A stretch of DNA of 64,000 nucleotides from Saccharofermentans sp. Lineage in GTDB: Bacteria > Bacillota > Clostridia > Saccharofermentanales > Saccharofermentanaceae. Positions 34,722 through 43,493 of this stretch are shown one piece after another. The stretch is taken from the NCBI GenBank assembly GCA_024692235.1, contig JAILMW010000024.1, forward strand, positions 93,748 to 157,747, written 5' to 3'. The notes under the pieces are model-generated. The model had not been told where the DNA came from. It made no database searches and saw only the letters and a list, made by a program, of their open reading frames with translations. Numbering within the stretch: the stretch's first letter is position 1; each line of letters starts with the position of its first letter. The position numbers were made by a program, and so were the translations under genes.

Positions 34722-35054
34722 TTAGATATCCACAAGAAATATACTTACCGCAATCTTGGTAAATGACCCCTTTTTCTCTATCTTGGTTATCACTGCAGAA
34801 AGATGCTTACCGGCATCCATGAGCCTTGCAAAAATGACATTATCCTTCTCGGGAACATATCCGATCTTCTTACCCGACGGAGCATAAAGAAGAATGGCAT
34901 TGGAATCGAACTTATTATCTTCTCTGATGAGTGTCAGTTTATCTCCGACACGGATCTCATCAAGGACAGACTTATCCGTTAAATGCGATGTTCCCGCCAC
35001 ATAGGAATCGAAGAGATGTATCTCCTTTATCAGGGGTTTTAAGACATCTCCCAT
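34722..35054 (-). CDS. HIRAN-domain protein (possibly 5'-truncated by an in-frame TGA)
   Basis: A 110-aa protein: 'EIHLFDSYVAGTSHLTDKSVLDEIRVGDKLTLIRED' and 'FDSNAILLYAPSGKKIGYVPEKDN' define a HIRAN domain, a DNA-end/damage-recognition fold also found alone in bacteria. In frame upstream, ATG 35114 begins MSNELSPLESGLVKKV and then hits TGA, followed by EGG-MGDV. ATG 35114 overlaps the preceding gene's stop (ATGA), so I infer it is the ancestral start. ATG 35054, with AAGGCGG before it, may allow reinitiation. Confidence 0.8.
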   Translation of the reverse strand: MGDVLKPLIKEIHLFDSYVAGTSHLTDKSVLDEIRVGDKLTLIREDNKFDSNAILLYAPSGKKIGYVPEKDNVIFARLMDAGKHLSAVITKIEKKGSFTKIAVSIFLVDI

Positions 35055-35110
35055 TCCGCCTTCTCACACTTTCTTTACAAGCCCGGACTCCAAAGGCGAT
35101 AATTCATTGC

Positions 35111-35429
35111 TCATAGCTGCCCTCCGATCATGTTCATCATGATCTTCTGAAGATCATCCTTATACGAGGTCATCTCACGGTCCACCTGCCTTGATATCTT
35201 ATCCATATCGAAAGGCTCACCCCTGTTTACCGCGATCTGACAATAGGTGATCTTTTTTCTTCAAAGAGATACACTCGATCTTCAGTCTGAATATATCCAG
35301 GATATAAGACCCGAACTTTCTTAAATAAGCGGCGTTATATTGCTCCGCTTCCTTTCTGATCTTATCTCTCTTCAAGAGAAGTTCTTCGTATCTCGGATAG
35401 TCACCGAGCGATATCTTGATATATTCCAT
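35111..35429 (-). pseudogene. Frameshifted small coiled-coil gene
   Basis: ATG 35429, with an excellent AAGGAGGTTCTT site, opens a helical protein (MEYIKISLGDYPRYEELLLK, ... 'DKIRKEAEQYNAAYLRKFGS'). The frame shifts in a run of six A after 'CISLKK' and the track ORF ends 11 codons later. Removing one A restores 'KKKITYCQIAVNRGEPFDMD...IMMNMIGGQL' to a TGA overlapping the next start, giving 105 aa. I recall similar N termini in clostridial J-domain-like proteins (low confidence). A sequencing indel, real mutation or slippage could each explain it. Confidence 0.7.
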
Positions 35430-35439
35430 AAGAACCTCC

Positions 35440-35550
35440 TTATGACTTGAGCTCGAAGTCGTCGAGTTCTGCGTTAACTTCCGTCAGGAGCTTATCTTTG
35501 ATCTTAGCTTTCTTGAAGAAGTCATCCTTGCTTATATACCACTTACTCAT
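35440..35550 (-). CDS. 36-aa small protein
   Basis: Encodes MSKWYISKDDFFKKAKIKDK followed by LLTEVNAELDDFELKS. It overlaps the end of the upstream 24-codon ORF by 8 bp (ATGAGTAA), and 10 bp before the coiled-coil gene it ends with TAAGGAGG. No independent ribosome site, so translation would be coupled. Charged, soluble, unknown. Confidence 0.5.
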   Translation of the reverse strand: MSKWYISKDDFFKKAKIKDKLLTEVNAELDDFELKS

Positions 35551-35617
35551 CGTCTTCGTTATGGATCTGACTGTCCCAAAAAGAATCGATCATACGATAT
35601 GCTTCATCGACGGTCAT
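35543..35617 (-). CDS. 24-aa acidic small ORF
   Basis: MTVDEAYRMIDSFWDSQIHN then EDDE, starting at ATG 35617 behind a good GAGGAGATTTTAT site. Its stop overlaps the next start. It might be a leader peptide or a genuine tiny protein. Confidence 0.45.
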   Translation of the reverse strand: MTVDEAYRMIDSFWDSQIHNEDDE

Positions 35618-35668
35618 ATAAAATCTCCTCTTATCATCCGGTAATGGGCGGAGTATCAAGATATTCCC

Positions 35669-35830
35669 TTATCTGCGGTGCTTCTTATTCATGTCTGATA
35701 CCATGTAGAACGGAAGTATGATCGGTGTCAGAATAACCGATAAGAACAGGCCGAATATACAACCAATCACGAACGTAACGGGATGAAATCTATAACTGTT
35801 CTTTATCCTTATCGTGCGCGGTATCCTCAC
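35669..35830 (-). CDS. 53-aa single-pass membrane protein
   Basis: Starts at GTG 35830 behind AAGGAGGTGATCACC, close to a perfect complement of the 16S rRNA 3' end, which decides the start. The sequence has a basic amphipathic N terminus (RIPRTIRIKNSYRF) and one long hydrophobic helix 'FVIGCIFGLFLSVILTPIILPFYMV'. It ends in a basic tail NKKHRR. First gene of the small-gene operon that runs through to HIRAN. Unknown function. Confidence 0.65.
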   Translation of the reverse strand: MRIPRTIRIKNSYRFHPVTFVIGCIFGLFLSVILTPIILPFYMVSDMNKKHRR

Positions 35831-36035
35831 GGTGATCACCTCCTTCTGCTATCGTTTACAACTTGATTCTACTCCCCGGATATGACCATTAAATGTACAC
35901 TTTGCGAATTAAGGGGTGATATTGATGCTGTTGATGCTATTTTCTTATTCTGTTAACACTCATATAACATACTGACAGGATTTGTAAATTAAGTGATAAC
36001 ATGCCCTTTTACGGGAATTAAGCCTGATTTATACA

Positions 36036-36044
36036 TGCTATAAT
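36036..36044 (+). promoter_or_regulatory. Extended -10 promoter of the EAL fusion gene
   Basis: TGC-TATAAT, about 48 bp before ATG 36093; the -35 region is weak. The 35831-36092 gap holds nothing else that I can identify. Confidence 0.5.
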
Positions 36045-36092
36045 TCACTTATCGGTCGTAAACCCATGAATGTCATTTAGGAGCATTCTTAT

Positions 36093-39000
36093 ATGCACAA
36101 GAGGATGAGATTGGCATTATTGGCAGGTCAGGTCGATGAGACCAGACAGAGCCGCTTCGTAAACGGTTTTTTGCAGCAGGCATTTTCCGACGATTTCGAT
36201 GTGTGCATTTTTTCCATGTACAGAAAGTATCAGTCTTCCTCCGTAAGAGAACAGGCTGAGATGAATATTTATAACCTCTTTAACCCTGCCCTCTTTGACG
36301 GAATAGTCATCCTTAAGGACAGTATCCAGACAGTCCCTTCATCTAATCCCATAGAGGAGCGGATCCACGAGACATATACCGGTCCTGTCATTGTAATAGA
36401 CAGAGAGAGCGAATTCTTCGATAACATATTTGAAGATGATTACTACGGCATGACCCTTGTTGTAAAGCATATGATCGAGGAGCACGGATATAAGGATATC
36501 GCCTATATATCTGGCCGTAAGGGGCATATGCACTCTACGAGCAGGCTTCAGGCTTTCAAAGATACCATGAAGGCTCAAGGTATTCCCGTAAAAGAGGAAA
36601 GGATATTCTACGGCGATTACTGGTACAGCAGCGGCGAGCTCGCGGTTAAAGAGATGGCCGCAAGTGACGACGGACTTCCCGAAGCATTCGTATGTGCCAA
36701 CGACGAGATGGCTATAGGTGTCGCGAGCGAACTTAATGCCATGGGACTTAAGATCCCCGAGGACGTAGCGGTAGCAGGCTTTGATACGTCTAGTGAAGGT
36801 CGTCTGTCTCCCCAGTGCATCACATCCTGTGATATCCCCTATGAAGAGATGGGACGCTATGCGATCACATACTTAAGAGAAATATTGAACGGCCGTAATC
36901 CCGGTCACTTCACCGCCAAGCCCGTCCTTATGACAGGCGAGACATGCGGATGCAACAGTCCCGATCTTACGCACTTTGATCCGAGAAGAGGTTCCTGGGC
37001 TACAGACAGGATGAACGAGAGCATAGATGACGTCTACAATATGCTGACCAAGGATATAATGACTCCGACAACTCTTGAAGAGTTCTTCGGTATAGTCTAT
37101 TCCTACGCATATCAGATCAATGGCGCCGAGAGTTTCTCTCTTTGCTTATCTTCCCCGTGGAAGGACCTTGCCACTACTCCGAATATGTCAGTCAAGCATA
37201 ACGGATATCCTCCGAGGATGATAAGAGCCATTCACTACAGCAGCAAGTCCGGTACGGGCACCGTAGATCTTGAGGACACATTCAGTACCAGATATCTTAT
37301 CCCGGACCTCGGAGAAGAAAGAGATTATCCTACGGCATTTTGTTTCACTCCGTTCTACTGTGAGGACCAGTGCTTCGGCTATGCCGCGGTAAGCTACGGA
37401 ACTTCCCCCGTAAGCCACGACGGGACTTACAGAAGATGGATGGAATATGTATCCGCAGGATTCGAGCTTCTTCGAAGGACGATGTCGATGAACAACTACA
37501 AGGCATTCATCGACAATATGAAAGGCAATAAATACGCCATAAGGCTTAATCCATACGATACTTTAAGCTCCGACGAGAAGAGAGAATGCGAACTTGTATT
37601 GAAGATCCTTGACGAGAATCTCATTACATATGCTTTCCAGCCGATAGTAAGAGCCGATGACGGTGAGATATTCGCTTACGAAGCACTTATGAGGACTATG
37701 ACGGAAGAGAGGATCTCCCCTCTTACGGTGATCAAGTACGCCGGATTCCTCGGCAGGATGGCAGATGTCGAATATGCCACCTTTAAGAACGTAATGGCAA
37801 CTCTGGATTCAAGGATCGACGAATTCGGTGACGCCAAGATATTCATCAACAGTATCCCCGGAGTCCGGGTAAGCACAGAACAATTCTCCGTCATCGACGA
37901 ACTGCTCAGGCGCTTCTCCTCTAAGATCATAGTGGAGATAACCGAGGAAGCCGAACTTGATGACGATTCCCTTCAGCGGATCAAGAATCATCTTAATAAG
38001 TACGGCATACAGATCGCCATCGACGACTTCGGCACGGGATATTCGAATATCAATAACCTTCTGAGGTATATGCCTAACTACGTAAAGATAGACAGAGCTC
38101 TTCTTACCGGTATAGACAAAGCTCCGCAGAAGCAGCATTTCGTGCAGGAGATAATAAAGTTCTGCAAGGATAACGGTATCCTTTCTCTTGCAGAAGGCAT
38201 AGAGACTTCAGAAGAACTTACCACCGTAATACACATGGGTGTAGATCTCATTCAGGGATACTATACGGCTAAGCCTGCATTCGATCTCATAAGAAAGCTC
38301 GATAAGAGCATAAGGCACGAGATTGCCATATGCGCTCAGGAGAAGGAAGACGGCGTACAAAAGCAGATATATGCTGCAGGAAGCTCCAACCGCGTATCTT
38401 TGTCACTTCTTTCCAAGTACAACTGTACGGATATAATCGTGGGCAACAAAGATGCCGTATATAAGAACCTTTCTCTTATTGGCGCTCCTAACCTTAAGAC
38501 TGACATGCATCTTAAGATCCTTTCCGGATATCAGGGAGAGATAACATTGGAGAATGCATTCTTCTCCAATATCAAGAGCCGCCCCTGCATAGAGATAGAG
38601 GAAGGTTGTAACGTAGTCCTTATCTTCAAGGGTAATAACACATTAAACGGTATAGGCATAAAGGTTGCGCCCAATTCAACTCTTACTACACAAGGTGACG
38701 GTAACCTCAATATCGAATGTAACGACGCACACTTCTACGGTATCGGAAATACCTTCGAGTCCAAACACGGCGACCTTATCTTCGCACATAACGGTACGCT
38801 TCGTATCGACGGTAATGGCAAGGAAGGCATCTGCATCGGATCCGGCCTTGGCGGAAAGATCGAGACAAAGAGCGGTCAGTTCGACATAAGAGGCAACGGT
38901 ACCAGATGTGTCGGCATAGGCGCATTGACATCTGACAGCGTAGTAAAGCTCGTCAATTGTAATCTCGAGATGGACTTTAACTCCAACAGAGGCGTCGGAA

Positions 39001-39449
39001 TAGGTTCTATCGACAGCGGAAGTGACATCTACATCACAAGATCTTCCGTAAAGGTATTGGGAAGCGGTAATTATCTATCCGGTATAGGAAGTCTGAGCAA
39101 GATGATCTCCGTTATCGATCTGTTCGATGCAAGCGTAGAAGTAAGCCTCAGGTCAAACGAATCCACTTGCCTCGGTTCCCTTGAAGGTTTTACGGAGCTT
39201 AAGACGCAGAACGTCGGCCTTAAGGTCGAGAATGCAGGCAAGAACGCACTTGCCGTAGGCGGTAAGGAATGCGAGACTTCCATAAAGCTTAACAGCACCG
39301 ATATCAGAGTAGAGGTCCACAACAGTCTCGGACGTGATACATACGCCGCCGAAGATAATATCTCCATAGTTAACGGCCGCGTCAAGTTCATGGTCAACGA
39401 CCAGAATGTCGACCGTCAGCTTGAATTCACTCACTGGGAAGAGACTTAA
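36093..39449 (+). CDS. LacI-type ligand-binding domain + GAF-like region + EAL phosphodiesterase + C-terminal beta-helix
   Basis: An 1118-aa protein with no signal peptide or membrane helix. Residues about 5-300 are a periplasmic-binding-like sensor as in LacI regulators ('GHMHSTSRLQAF', 'AFVCANDEMAIGVASELNAMG', 'VAVAGFDTSSEG'), but without the DNA-binding helix-turn-helix. About 310-470 looks GAF-like. About 510-735 is a complete EAL domain with intact metal and catalytic motifs (EALMR, EITEEAE, DDFGTGYSN, VKIDR, AEGIET), so active c-di-GMP hydrolysis is predicted. About 772-1109 is a repeated beta-helix ('GKEGICIGSGLGGKIETKSG', 'GTRCVGIGAL'), like Cthe_2159-type carbohydrate-binding folds. 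I infer sugar-controlled c-di-GMP turnover. Confidence 0.88.
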   Translation: MHKRMRLALLAGQVDETRQSRFVNGFLQQAFSDDFDVCIFSMYRKYQSSSVREQAEMNIYNLFNPALFDGIVILKDSIQTVPSSNPIEERIHETYTGPVIVIDRESEFFDNIFEDDYYGMTLVVKHMIEEHGYKDIAYISGRKGHMHSTSRLQAFKDTMKAQGIPVKEERIFYGDYWYSSGELAVKEMAASDDGLPEAFVCANDEMAIGVASELNAMGLKIPEDVAVAGFDTSSEGRLSPQCITSCDIPYEEMGRYAITYLREILNGRNPGHFTAKPVLMTGETCGCNSPDLTHFDPRRGSWATDRMNESIDDVYNMLTKDIMTPTTLEEFFGIVYSYAYQINGAESFSLCLSSPWKDLATTPNMSVKHNGYPPRMIRAIHYSSKSGTGTVDLEDTFSTRYLIPDLGEERDYPTAFCFTPFYCEDQCFGYAAVSYGTSPVSHDGTYRRWMEYVSAGFELLRRTMSMNNYKAFIDNMKGNKYAIRLNPYDTLSSDEKRECELVLKILDENLITYAFQPIVRADDGEIFAYEALMRTMTEERISPLTVIKYAGFLGRMADVEYATFKNVMATLDSRIDEFGDAKIFINSIPGVRVSTEQFSVIDELLRRFSSKIIVEITEEAELDDDSLQRIKNHLNKYGIQIAIDDFGTGYSNINNLLRYMPNYVKIDRALLTGIDKAPQKQHFVQEIIKFCKDNGILSLAEGIETSEELTTVIHMGVDLIQGYYTAKPAFDLIRKLDKSIRHEIAICAQEKEDGVQKQIYAAGSSNRVSLSLLSKYNCTDIIVGNKDAVYKNLSLIGAPNLKTDMHLKILSGYQGEITLENAFFSNIKSRPCIEIEEGCNVVLIFKGNNTLNGIGIKVAPNSTLTTQGDGNLNIECNDAHFYGIGNTFESKHGDLIFAHNGTLRIDGNGKEGICIGSGLGGKIETKSGQFDIRGNGTRCVGIGALTSDSVVKLVNCNLEMDFNSNRGVGIGSIDSGSDIYITRSSVKVLGSGNYLSGIGSLSKMISVIDLFDASVEVSLRSNESTCLGSLEGFTELKTQNVGLKVENAGKNALAVGGKECETSIKLNSTDIRVEVHNSLGRDTYAAEDNISIVNGRVKFMVNDQNVDRQLEFTHWEET

Positions 39450-39613
39450 ACGAATACATCCGCCAGTCTCTCTGCGATCAGGAGCAGGAAAGCCGCTAAT
39501 ATAGTGCGATCATCCCTGATGAAGAGCCCTCCTGTCAGCACCAGAAGAGAAGTCATCCGTAAAGATCTGCTGAGAATCGTAAATACCTTGTTCTTTATTC
39601 TTTTCATATTCAT
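39446..39613 (-). CDS. 55-aa small hydrophobic protein
   Basis: Below the track cut-off. MNMKRIKNKVFTILSRSLRM then two short hydrophobic stretches (TSLLVLTGGLFI, ILAAFLLLIAERLADVFV). ATG 39613, or Met3 at 39607, which is better spaced from AAGGGAA. The stop overlaps the convergent EAL gene stop by 4 bp. Coding status moderately supported; no known family. Confidence 0.5.
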   Translation of the reverse strand: MNMKRIKNKVFTILSRSLRMTSLLVLTGGLFIRDDRTILAAFLLLIAERLADVFV

Positions 39614-39709
39614 TTCCCTTATTCGATACCATCTTATCAGTTCCGGGTTAACGCATCTTAAATGAGATATAAAAAATATCTAAAGAAATTGAGGTATTAT
39701 TCTCACAAT

Positions 39710-39748
39710 GCAAAGACCGAAGGTCAATTACGAGCCTTCGGTCCTTGC
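39710..39748 (-). terminator. Strong hairpin downstream of kdgK
   Basis: GCAAGGACCGAAGG/CCTTCGGTCTTTGC 14-bp stem on the minus strand, 29 bp after the kdgK stop. No T-run follows, so it may act as a 3'-end stabiliser or a non-canonical terminator. Confidence 0.55.
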
Positions 39749-39776
39749 AGAGTTGGGTTAAATGTGTTGGCGATCA

Positions 39777-40802
39777 TCAGCGCTGCACTCTTCCCGATCC
39801 GTCACCTTTCATGAGTGTCTCGACTTCCTTGACGCTAACGCGGTTGAAGTCACCGGGAATGGTATGCTTAAGGCAGCTTGCGGCTACTGCGAACTCAAGT
39901 GCTTCAGAATCCGAAGCATATGTATTAAGACCGTAGATAAGTCCGCCTGCGAAGGAATCTCCGCCGCCTACTCTGTCTACGATATCAGTGATCTCGTACT
40001 TCTTGCTTACGAAGAATTCGCTTCCGTTATTGATGCATGCTCTCCATCCGTTATAGTCGGCACTGTGGCTCTCACGAAGCGTAACAGCGATCTTCTTGAC
40101 ATTAGGGAAAGAAGAAAGGACCTTATCGGTAAGAGCCTTGTACTTAGCCTCGTCGATGGAACCCGAGCTTACATCTACGTCAGTAGTGATACCGAGGGAC
40201 TTCTGACAGTCTTCCTCGTTAGCGATAACTACGTCAGTGTACCTTGTTATCTCAGTCATGATCTCCTTGGCATCCACGCCGTACTTCCAGAGGTTCTTTC
40301 TGTAGTTAAGGTCACAGGATACCGTGATATCTCTCTTCTTAGCTTCCTTTACTGCTGCTATTGCAACATCGGCACCGTTCTGAGAGATAGCAGGCGTGAT
40401 ACCTGTTATATGAAGCCAAGTGGAACCGTCAAAGATCTTATCCCAGTCATACTTATCAACTGAGGTGATGGCGATAGAAGATCCTGCTCTGTCGTAGATG
40501 ACCTTACTGGGTCTTTGATTAGCACCTGTCTCCAGGAAGTAGATACCTACTCTTCCTTCAGAGGTGATTATATTCTTCGTACCTACGCCAAAGCCTCTGA
40601 GCTGTCTTACGATCTCCTCAGCTATCGCATTATCGGGAAGTACCGTTACAAAGTCCGTCTCCATGCCGTAGTTAGCAAGTGATACGGATACGTTAGCCTC
40701 ACCGCCTCCGAATGTTGCTTCGAGGGAAGGACTTTGAAAGAATCTCTCATTGGCAGGTGACTTCAAGCGGAGCATTATCTCTCCTAATGTTGTTATCTTC
40801 AT
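39777..40802 (-). CDS. kdgK: 2-dehydro-3-deoxygluconokinase
   Basis: PfkB-family kinase that phosphorylates KDG to KDPG in glucuronate breakdown. The 341-aa protein has '[19 protein letters not shown]', '[16 protein letters not shown]' (substrate loop) and the catalytic anion hole '[17 protein letters not shown]' with its Asp base. It overlaps eda by 4 bp (ATGA), so they form one operon. Assignment is supported by the aldolase next door and by uxaC across the divergent promoter. Confidence 0.95.
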   Translation of the reverse strand: MKITTLGEIMLRLKSPANERFFQSPSLEATFGGGEANVSVSLANYGMETDFVTVLPDNAIAEEIVRQLRGFGVGTKNIITSEGRVGIYFLETGANQRPSKVIYDRAGSSIAITSVDKYDWDKIFDGSTWLHITGITPAISQNGADVAIAAVKEAKKRDITVSCDLNYRKNLWKYGVDAKEIMTEITRYTDVVIANEEDCQKSLGITTDVDVSSGSIDEAKYKALTDKVLSSFPNVKKIAVTLRESHSADYNGWRACINNGSEFFVSKKYEITDIVDRVGGGDSFAGGLIYGLNTYASDSEALEFAVAASCLKHTIPGDFNRVSVKEVETLMKGDGSGRVQR

Positions 40803-41443
40803 TTCTGATTCTCCTTGATCTGCCTTATGATATTTACCGCTGAAGCAGCCTTTTCCGTAATGCCTTCATAATCTCCTCTAAGAAGATCCTTGGAAGAACA
40901 TACGAAGCTTCCGCCCACTGCAGTTATATAAGGCTCCGACACATATTCTGCCATATTGGAAAGATTGATTCCACCCGTGGGGAGGAACTTGATACCTCTG
41001 AACACGGAAGCAAGTCCCTTTATAGTCTTCATGCCGCCGAATACATCTGCCGGGAAGAACTTGACCGTATCAAGTCCCATGGCCATGGCAGCCATTATCT
41101 CGGTAGGAGTAACGCATCCCGGGATTATGGGCGTGTTGTTATCCTGGCAGTATTTGACCGTCTCTTCGGAAAATCCGGGAGATACTATAAACTTAGCTCC
41201 GGAATCTATCGCTTTCTTAGCACCTTCGACATTTAAGACGGTGCCTGCGCCAACGATCATATCGGGAACTTCCTTCGATACCATCCTTATTGCATCAAGA
41301 GCGCAAGGCGTTCTTAAAGTTATCTCCATGAAGTTGATACCGCCTGCAAGTAAAGCCTTAGCGGCAGGTACTGCCTCATCCTTATTATTCAATACTATAA
41401 CGGGGATCATTCCCGTCTCATGTGCCTTTGCTGTAAGATCCAT
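40799..41443 (-). CDS. eda: KDPG (and possibly KHG) aldolase
   Basis: Class I aldolase splitting KDPG into pyruvate and glyceraldehyde-3-phosphate. A 214-aa TIM barrel: '[19 protein letters not shown]' (Glu general base region), '[20 protein letters not shown]' and the Schiff-base Lys in '[14 protein letters not shown]'; phosphate site '[10 protein letters not shown]'. Normal length. The promoter upstream (41468-41495) has the shared palindrome in its spacer. First gene of the eda-kdgK operon, divergent from uxaC. Confidence 0.96.
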   Translation of the reverse strand: MDLTAKAHETGMIPVIVLNNKDEAVPAAKALLAGGINFMEITLRTPCALDAIRMVSKEVPDMIVGAGTVLNVEGAKKAIDSGAKFIVSPGFSEETVKYCQDNNTPIIPGCVTPTEIMAAMAMGLDTVKFFPADVFGGMKTIKGLASVFRGIKFLPTGGINLSNMAEYVSEPYITAVGGSFVCSSKDLLRGDYEGITEKAASAVNIIRQIKENQK

Positions 41444-41467
41444 ACGATCCTCTCTTGATCCATAACT

Positions 41468-41495
41468 TTTATACTAACATTCTAGCACGTTTCAA
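41468..41495 (-). promoter_or_regulatory. eda-kdgK promoter with hexuronate operator in the spacer
   Basis: TTGAAA (41490-41495), 16-bp spacer, TATAAA (41468-41473) on the minus strand. The operator-like CTAACATTCTAG (41474-41485) fills the spacer. The same box lies 73 bp upstream of uxaC on the other strand. Confidence 0.7.
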
Positions 41496-41557
41496 CTTGT
41501 TTTCAAGAAGATTTTGTAGTATTTTTTACATATAAAAACATCAGTCAGAGGTATCTT

Positions 41558-42964
41558 ATGTCCGATTTTATAAATGATTCCTTTCTTCTTAACAGCGACA
41601 AGGCTCAGCACCTTTACGATACGTACGCTAAAGACCTTCCTATCGTCGACTATCACTGCCACTTAAGTCCCGAAGAGATAGCAAAAGACGTAAGATTCGA
41701 TAACATCACTTCGCTATGGCTTGGCGGCGATCACTATAAGTGGCGCCTCATGAGAGCCTGCGGAATAGAAGAAAGATATATAACCGGTGATGCTCCCGAT
41801 AAGGAGAAATTCTTCGCCTGGGCAAAGGCCATTGGCAACGCATGGGGCAATCCTCTCTACCACTGGACATGCCTTGAGCTCGCCCGATACTTCGATATAT
41901 ATGAGCCTTTAACCGAAGATAATGCGCAGGAAGTATGGGATAAGACATCCAAAGTCTTATCCGAGAACAACATGACTCCCTCCTACTTCTTCTCCAAGTC
42001 CAAGGTGGAGCTAGTATGTACCACTGACGATCCCTGTGACGACCTTAAGTGGCATAAGAAGATAAGAGAGGACGGTAAGATAAGCACCAAGGTCCTTCCT
42101 ACATTCCGCCCCGATCCCGCATATGAGACAGCTTCTTCAGGATTCGTATCCTATGTAAAGAAGTTAGGCAAAGTATCCGGTATTGATATAGATTCTCTCG
42201 ATTATCTTAAGTCAGCTCTAAGCTTAAGGATGGATCATTTCGCTTCTATGGGATGCCTTCTTGCAGACCACGGTACAGAGCATATCCCCTATAAGATAAT
42301 GGATAAAGATACTCTTGATAAGGCATTTGTATCTCTTATTGGCGGTAAGGATATAACCCCAGACGAAAAGCTTGCATTAAAGACAGATATCTTCATGTTC
42401 TGCGCAAGAGAATATGCAAGAAGAGGCTGGACCATGCAGCTTCATTTCGGATGCAGAAGAGACAACAACAAGGCAATGTTTGATGCTATGGGAGTAAACA
42501 TAGGCTGCGATACTATTGCAGGTTCATTCGATGTCATTACTCCCCTTGCATCCATGATGAGCGACCTGGAAAGAGACGATTCTCTTCCCAAGATGATCCT
42601 CTACAGCCTCGATCCCGCATGCAATGCTCAGCTTGATACTCTTATCGGATGCTTCCAGAAAGGCCCCTCCGTCATGAAGATACAGCACGGTGCGGCATGG
42701 TGGTTCAACGACAATATCAAGGGAATGCAGGATCAGATGACTCATCTTGCCCTTCAAAGCTACTTCCCCGGATTCATAGGAATGCTCACGGACTCAAGAA
42801 GCTTCCTGTCTTATCCCAGGCACGAATACTTCAGAAGGATACTCTGCGATATGCTTGCGGAATCAGTAAATAAAGGCCTCTTCCCTGACGATGAGAAGAG
42901 GCTTGGAATGATCATAAGAAATGTCTGCCACGACAATGCGGCTAGTTACTTTATAAAGGGATAA
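41558..42964 (+). CDS. uxaC: Glucuronate (uronate) isomerase
   Basis: Isomerises D-glucuronate to D-fructuronate, the first step of the pathway. The 468-aa amidohydrolase-fold enzyme has the metal motif 'VDYHCHLSPEEIAKD', 'TCLELARYFDI', 'WTMQLHFGCRRDNN' and the C-terminal 'LTDSRSFLSYPRHEYFRRIL'. Length typical of the family. Divergent from eda-kdgK with a shared operator. Its 3' end overlaps the convergent DUF3592-like gene by 14 bp. Confidence 0.97.
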   Translation: MSDFINDSFLLNSDKAQHLYDTYAKDLPIVDYHCHLSPEEIAKDVRFDNITSLWLGGDHYKWRLMRACGIEERYITGDAPDKEKFFAWAKAIGNAWGNPLYHWTCLELARYFDIYEPLTEDNAQEVWDKTSKVLSENNMTPSYFFSKSKVELVCTTDDPCDDLKWHKKIREDGKISTKVLPTFRPDPAYETASSGFVSYVKKLGKVSGIDIDSLDYLKSALSLRMDHFASMGCLLADHGTEHIPYKIMDKDTLDKAFVSLIGGKDITPDEKLALKTDIFMFCAREYARRGWTMQLHFGCRRDNNKAMFDAMGVNIGCDTIAGSFDVITPLASMMSDLERDDSLPKMILYSLDPACNAQLDTLIGCFQKGPSVMKIQHGAAWWFNDNIKGMQDQMTHLALQSYFPGFIGMLTDSRSFLSYPRHEYFRRILCDMLAESVNKGLFPDDEKRLGMIIRNVCHDNAASYFIKG

Positions 42965-43397
42965 TACCTGTAATGCAGCATATAACGAGAGTAGATAATA
43001 ATCCCGCGAAGGCAACCGATTCCGAAGCATTTATAAGGTTACGGCGAAGAAGTCTCGATACGAAAGGATCGTAGACAGCTATGGGAGAAGATGGATCTAT
43101 CATGATCTTTACCCTGCTGCCTTCCTTAGGAGAATCGCCTTCAAGATTACCGTATACGGCACTCTCGTACTTTCTTGCACGGCCGTTAAGCATCACCTCG
43201 TAGACACCCTTTATCTTCGTACCTGTCTTCTTGAATGAGATGAGTGTGGCATCAGCTTCGCATATGCAGCTTTTTCTGATCTTAAGGAGAGTCATCGTAT
43301 CCTTCAATACGATAAGCGCGAGGCACAAAAGCAACACGACGAAACCGGCACTGATCCAGAAGATAAGATTCATGCTGAGAGTCTCAGGTAATTGCAT
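42951..43397 (-). CDS. DUF3592-like membrane protein
   Basis: A 148-aa protein with a helix at about 10-30 ('IFWISAGFVVLLLCLALIVL') and one at the C terminus ('SVAFAGLLSTLVICCITGII'). Between them is a small soluble beta-domain ('ADATLISFKKTGTKIKGVYEVMLNGRARKYES...VKIMIDPSSP') of the DUF3592 pattern. Function unknown. Met9 is an alternative start. Confidence 0.7.
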   Translation of the reverse strand: MQLPETLSMNLIFWISAGFVVLLLCLALIVLKDTMTLLKIRKSCICEADATLISFKKTGTKIKGVYEVMLNGRARKYESAVYGNLEGDSPKEGSRVKIMIDPSSPIAVYDPFVSRLLRRNLINASESVAFAGLLSTLVICCITGIIPL

Positions 43398-43493
43398 ATG
43401 TCAGGCACCGCCTTTCCTATTGATCTCTATACTTCGATTATATCTCAAAAATCCGTGATACAATGGGTAAAATGCAAAAAAGAGGAAACTTTT

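Noticed and set aside
35055-35114. TGA read as a sense codon (recoding) in the HIRAN gene
   Set aside because: TGA is the normal stop of several genes here (for example nrnA's upstream ATPase, yqeY, eda's neighbours), so genome-wide recoding is excluded; no SECIS-like structure was evident.
35264-35275. Programmed frameshift at the A6 run
   Set aside because: No supporting downstream stem or stimulatory Shine-Dalgarno was recognised; a plain indel is the simpler explanation, although not proven.
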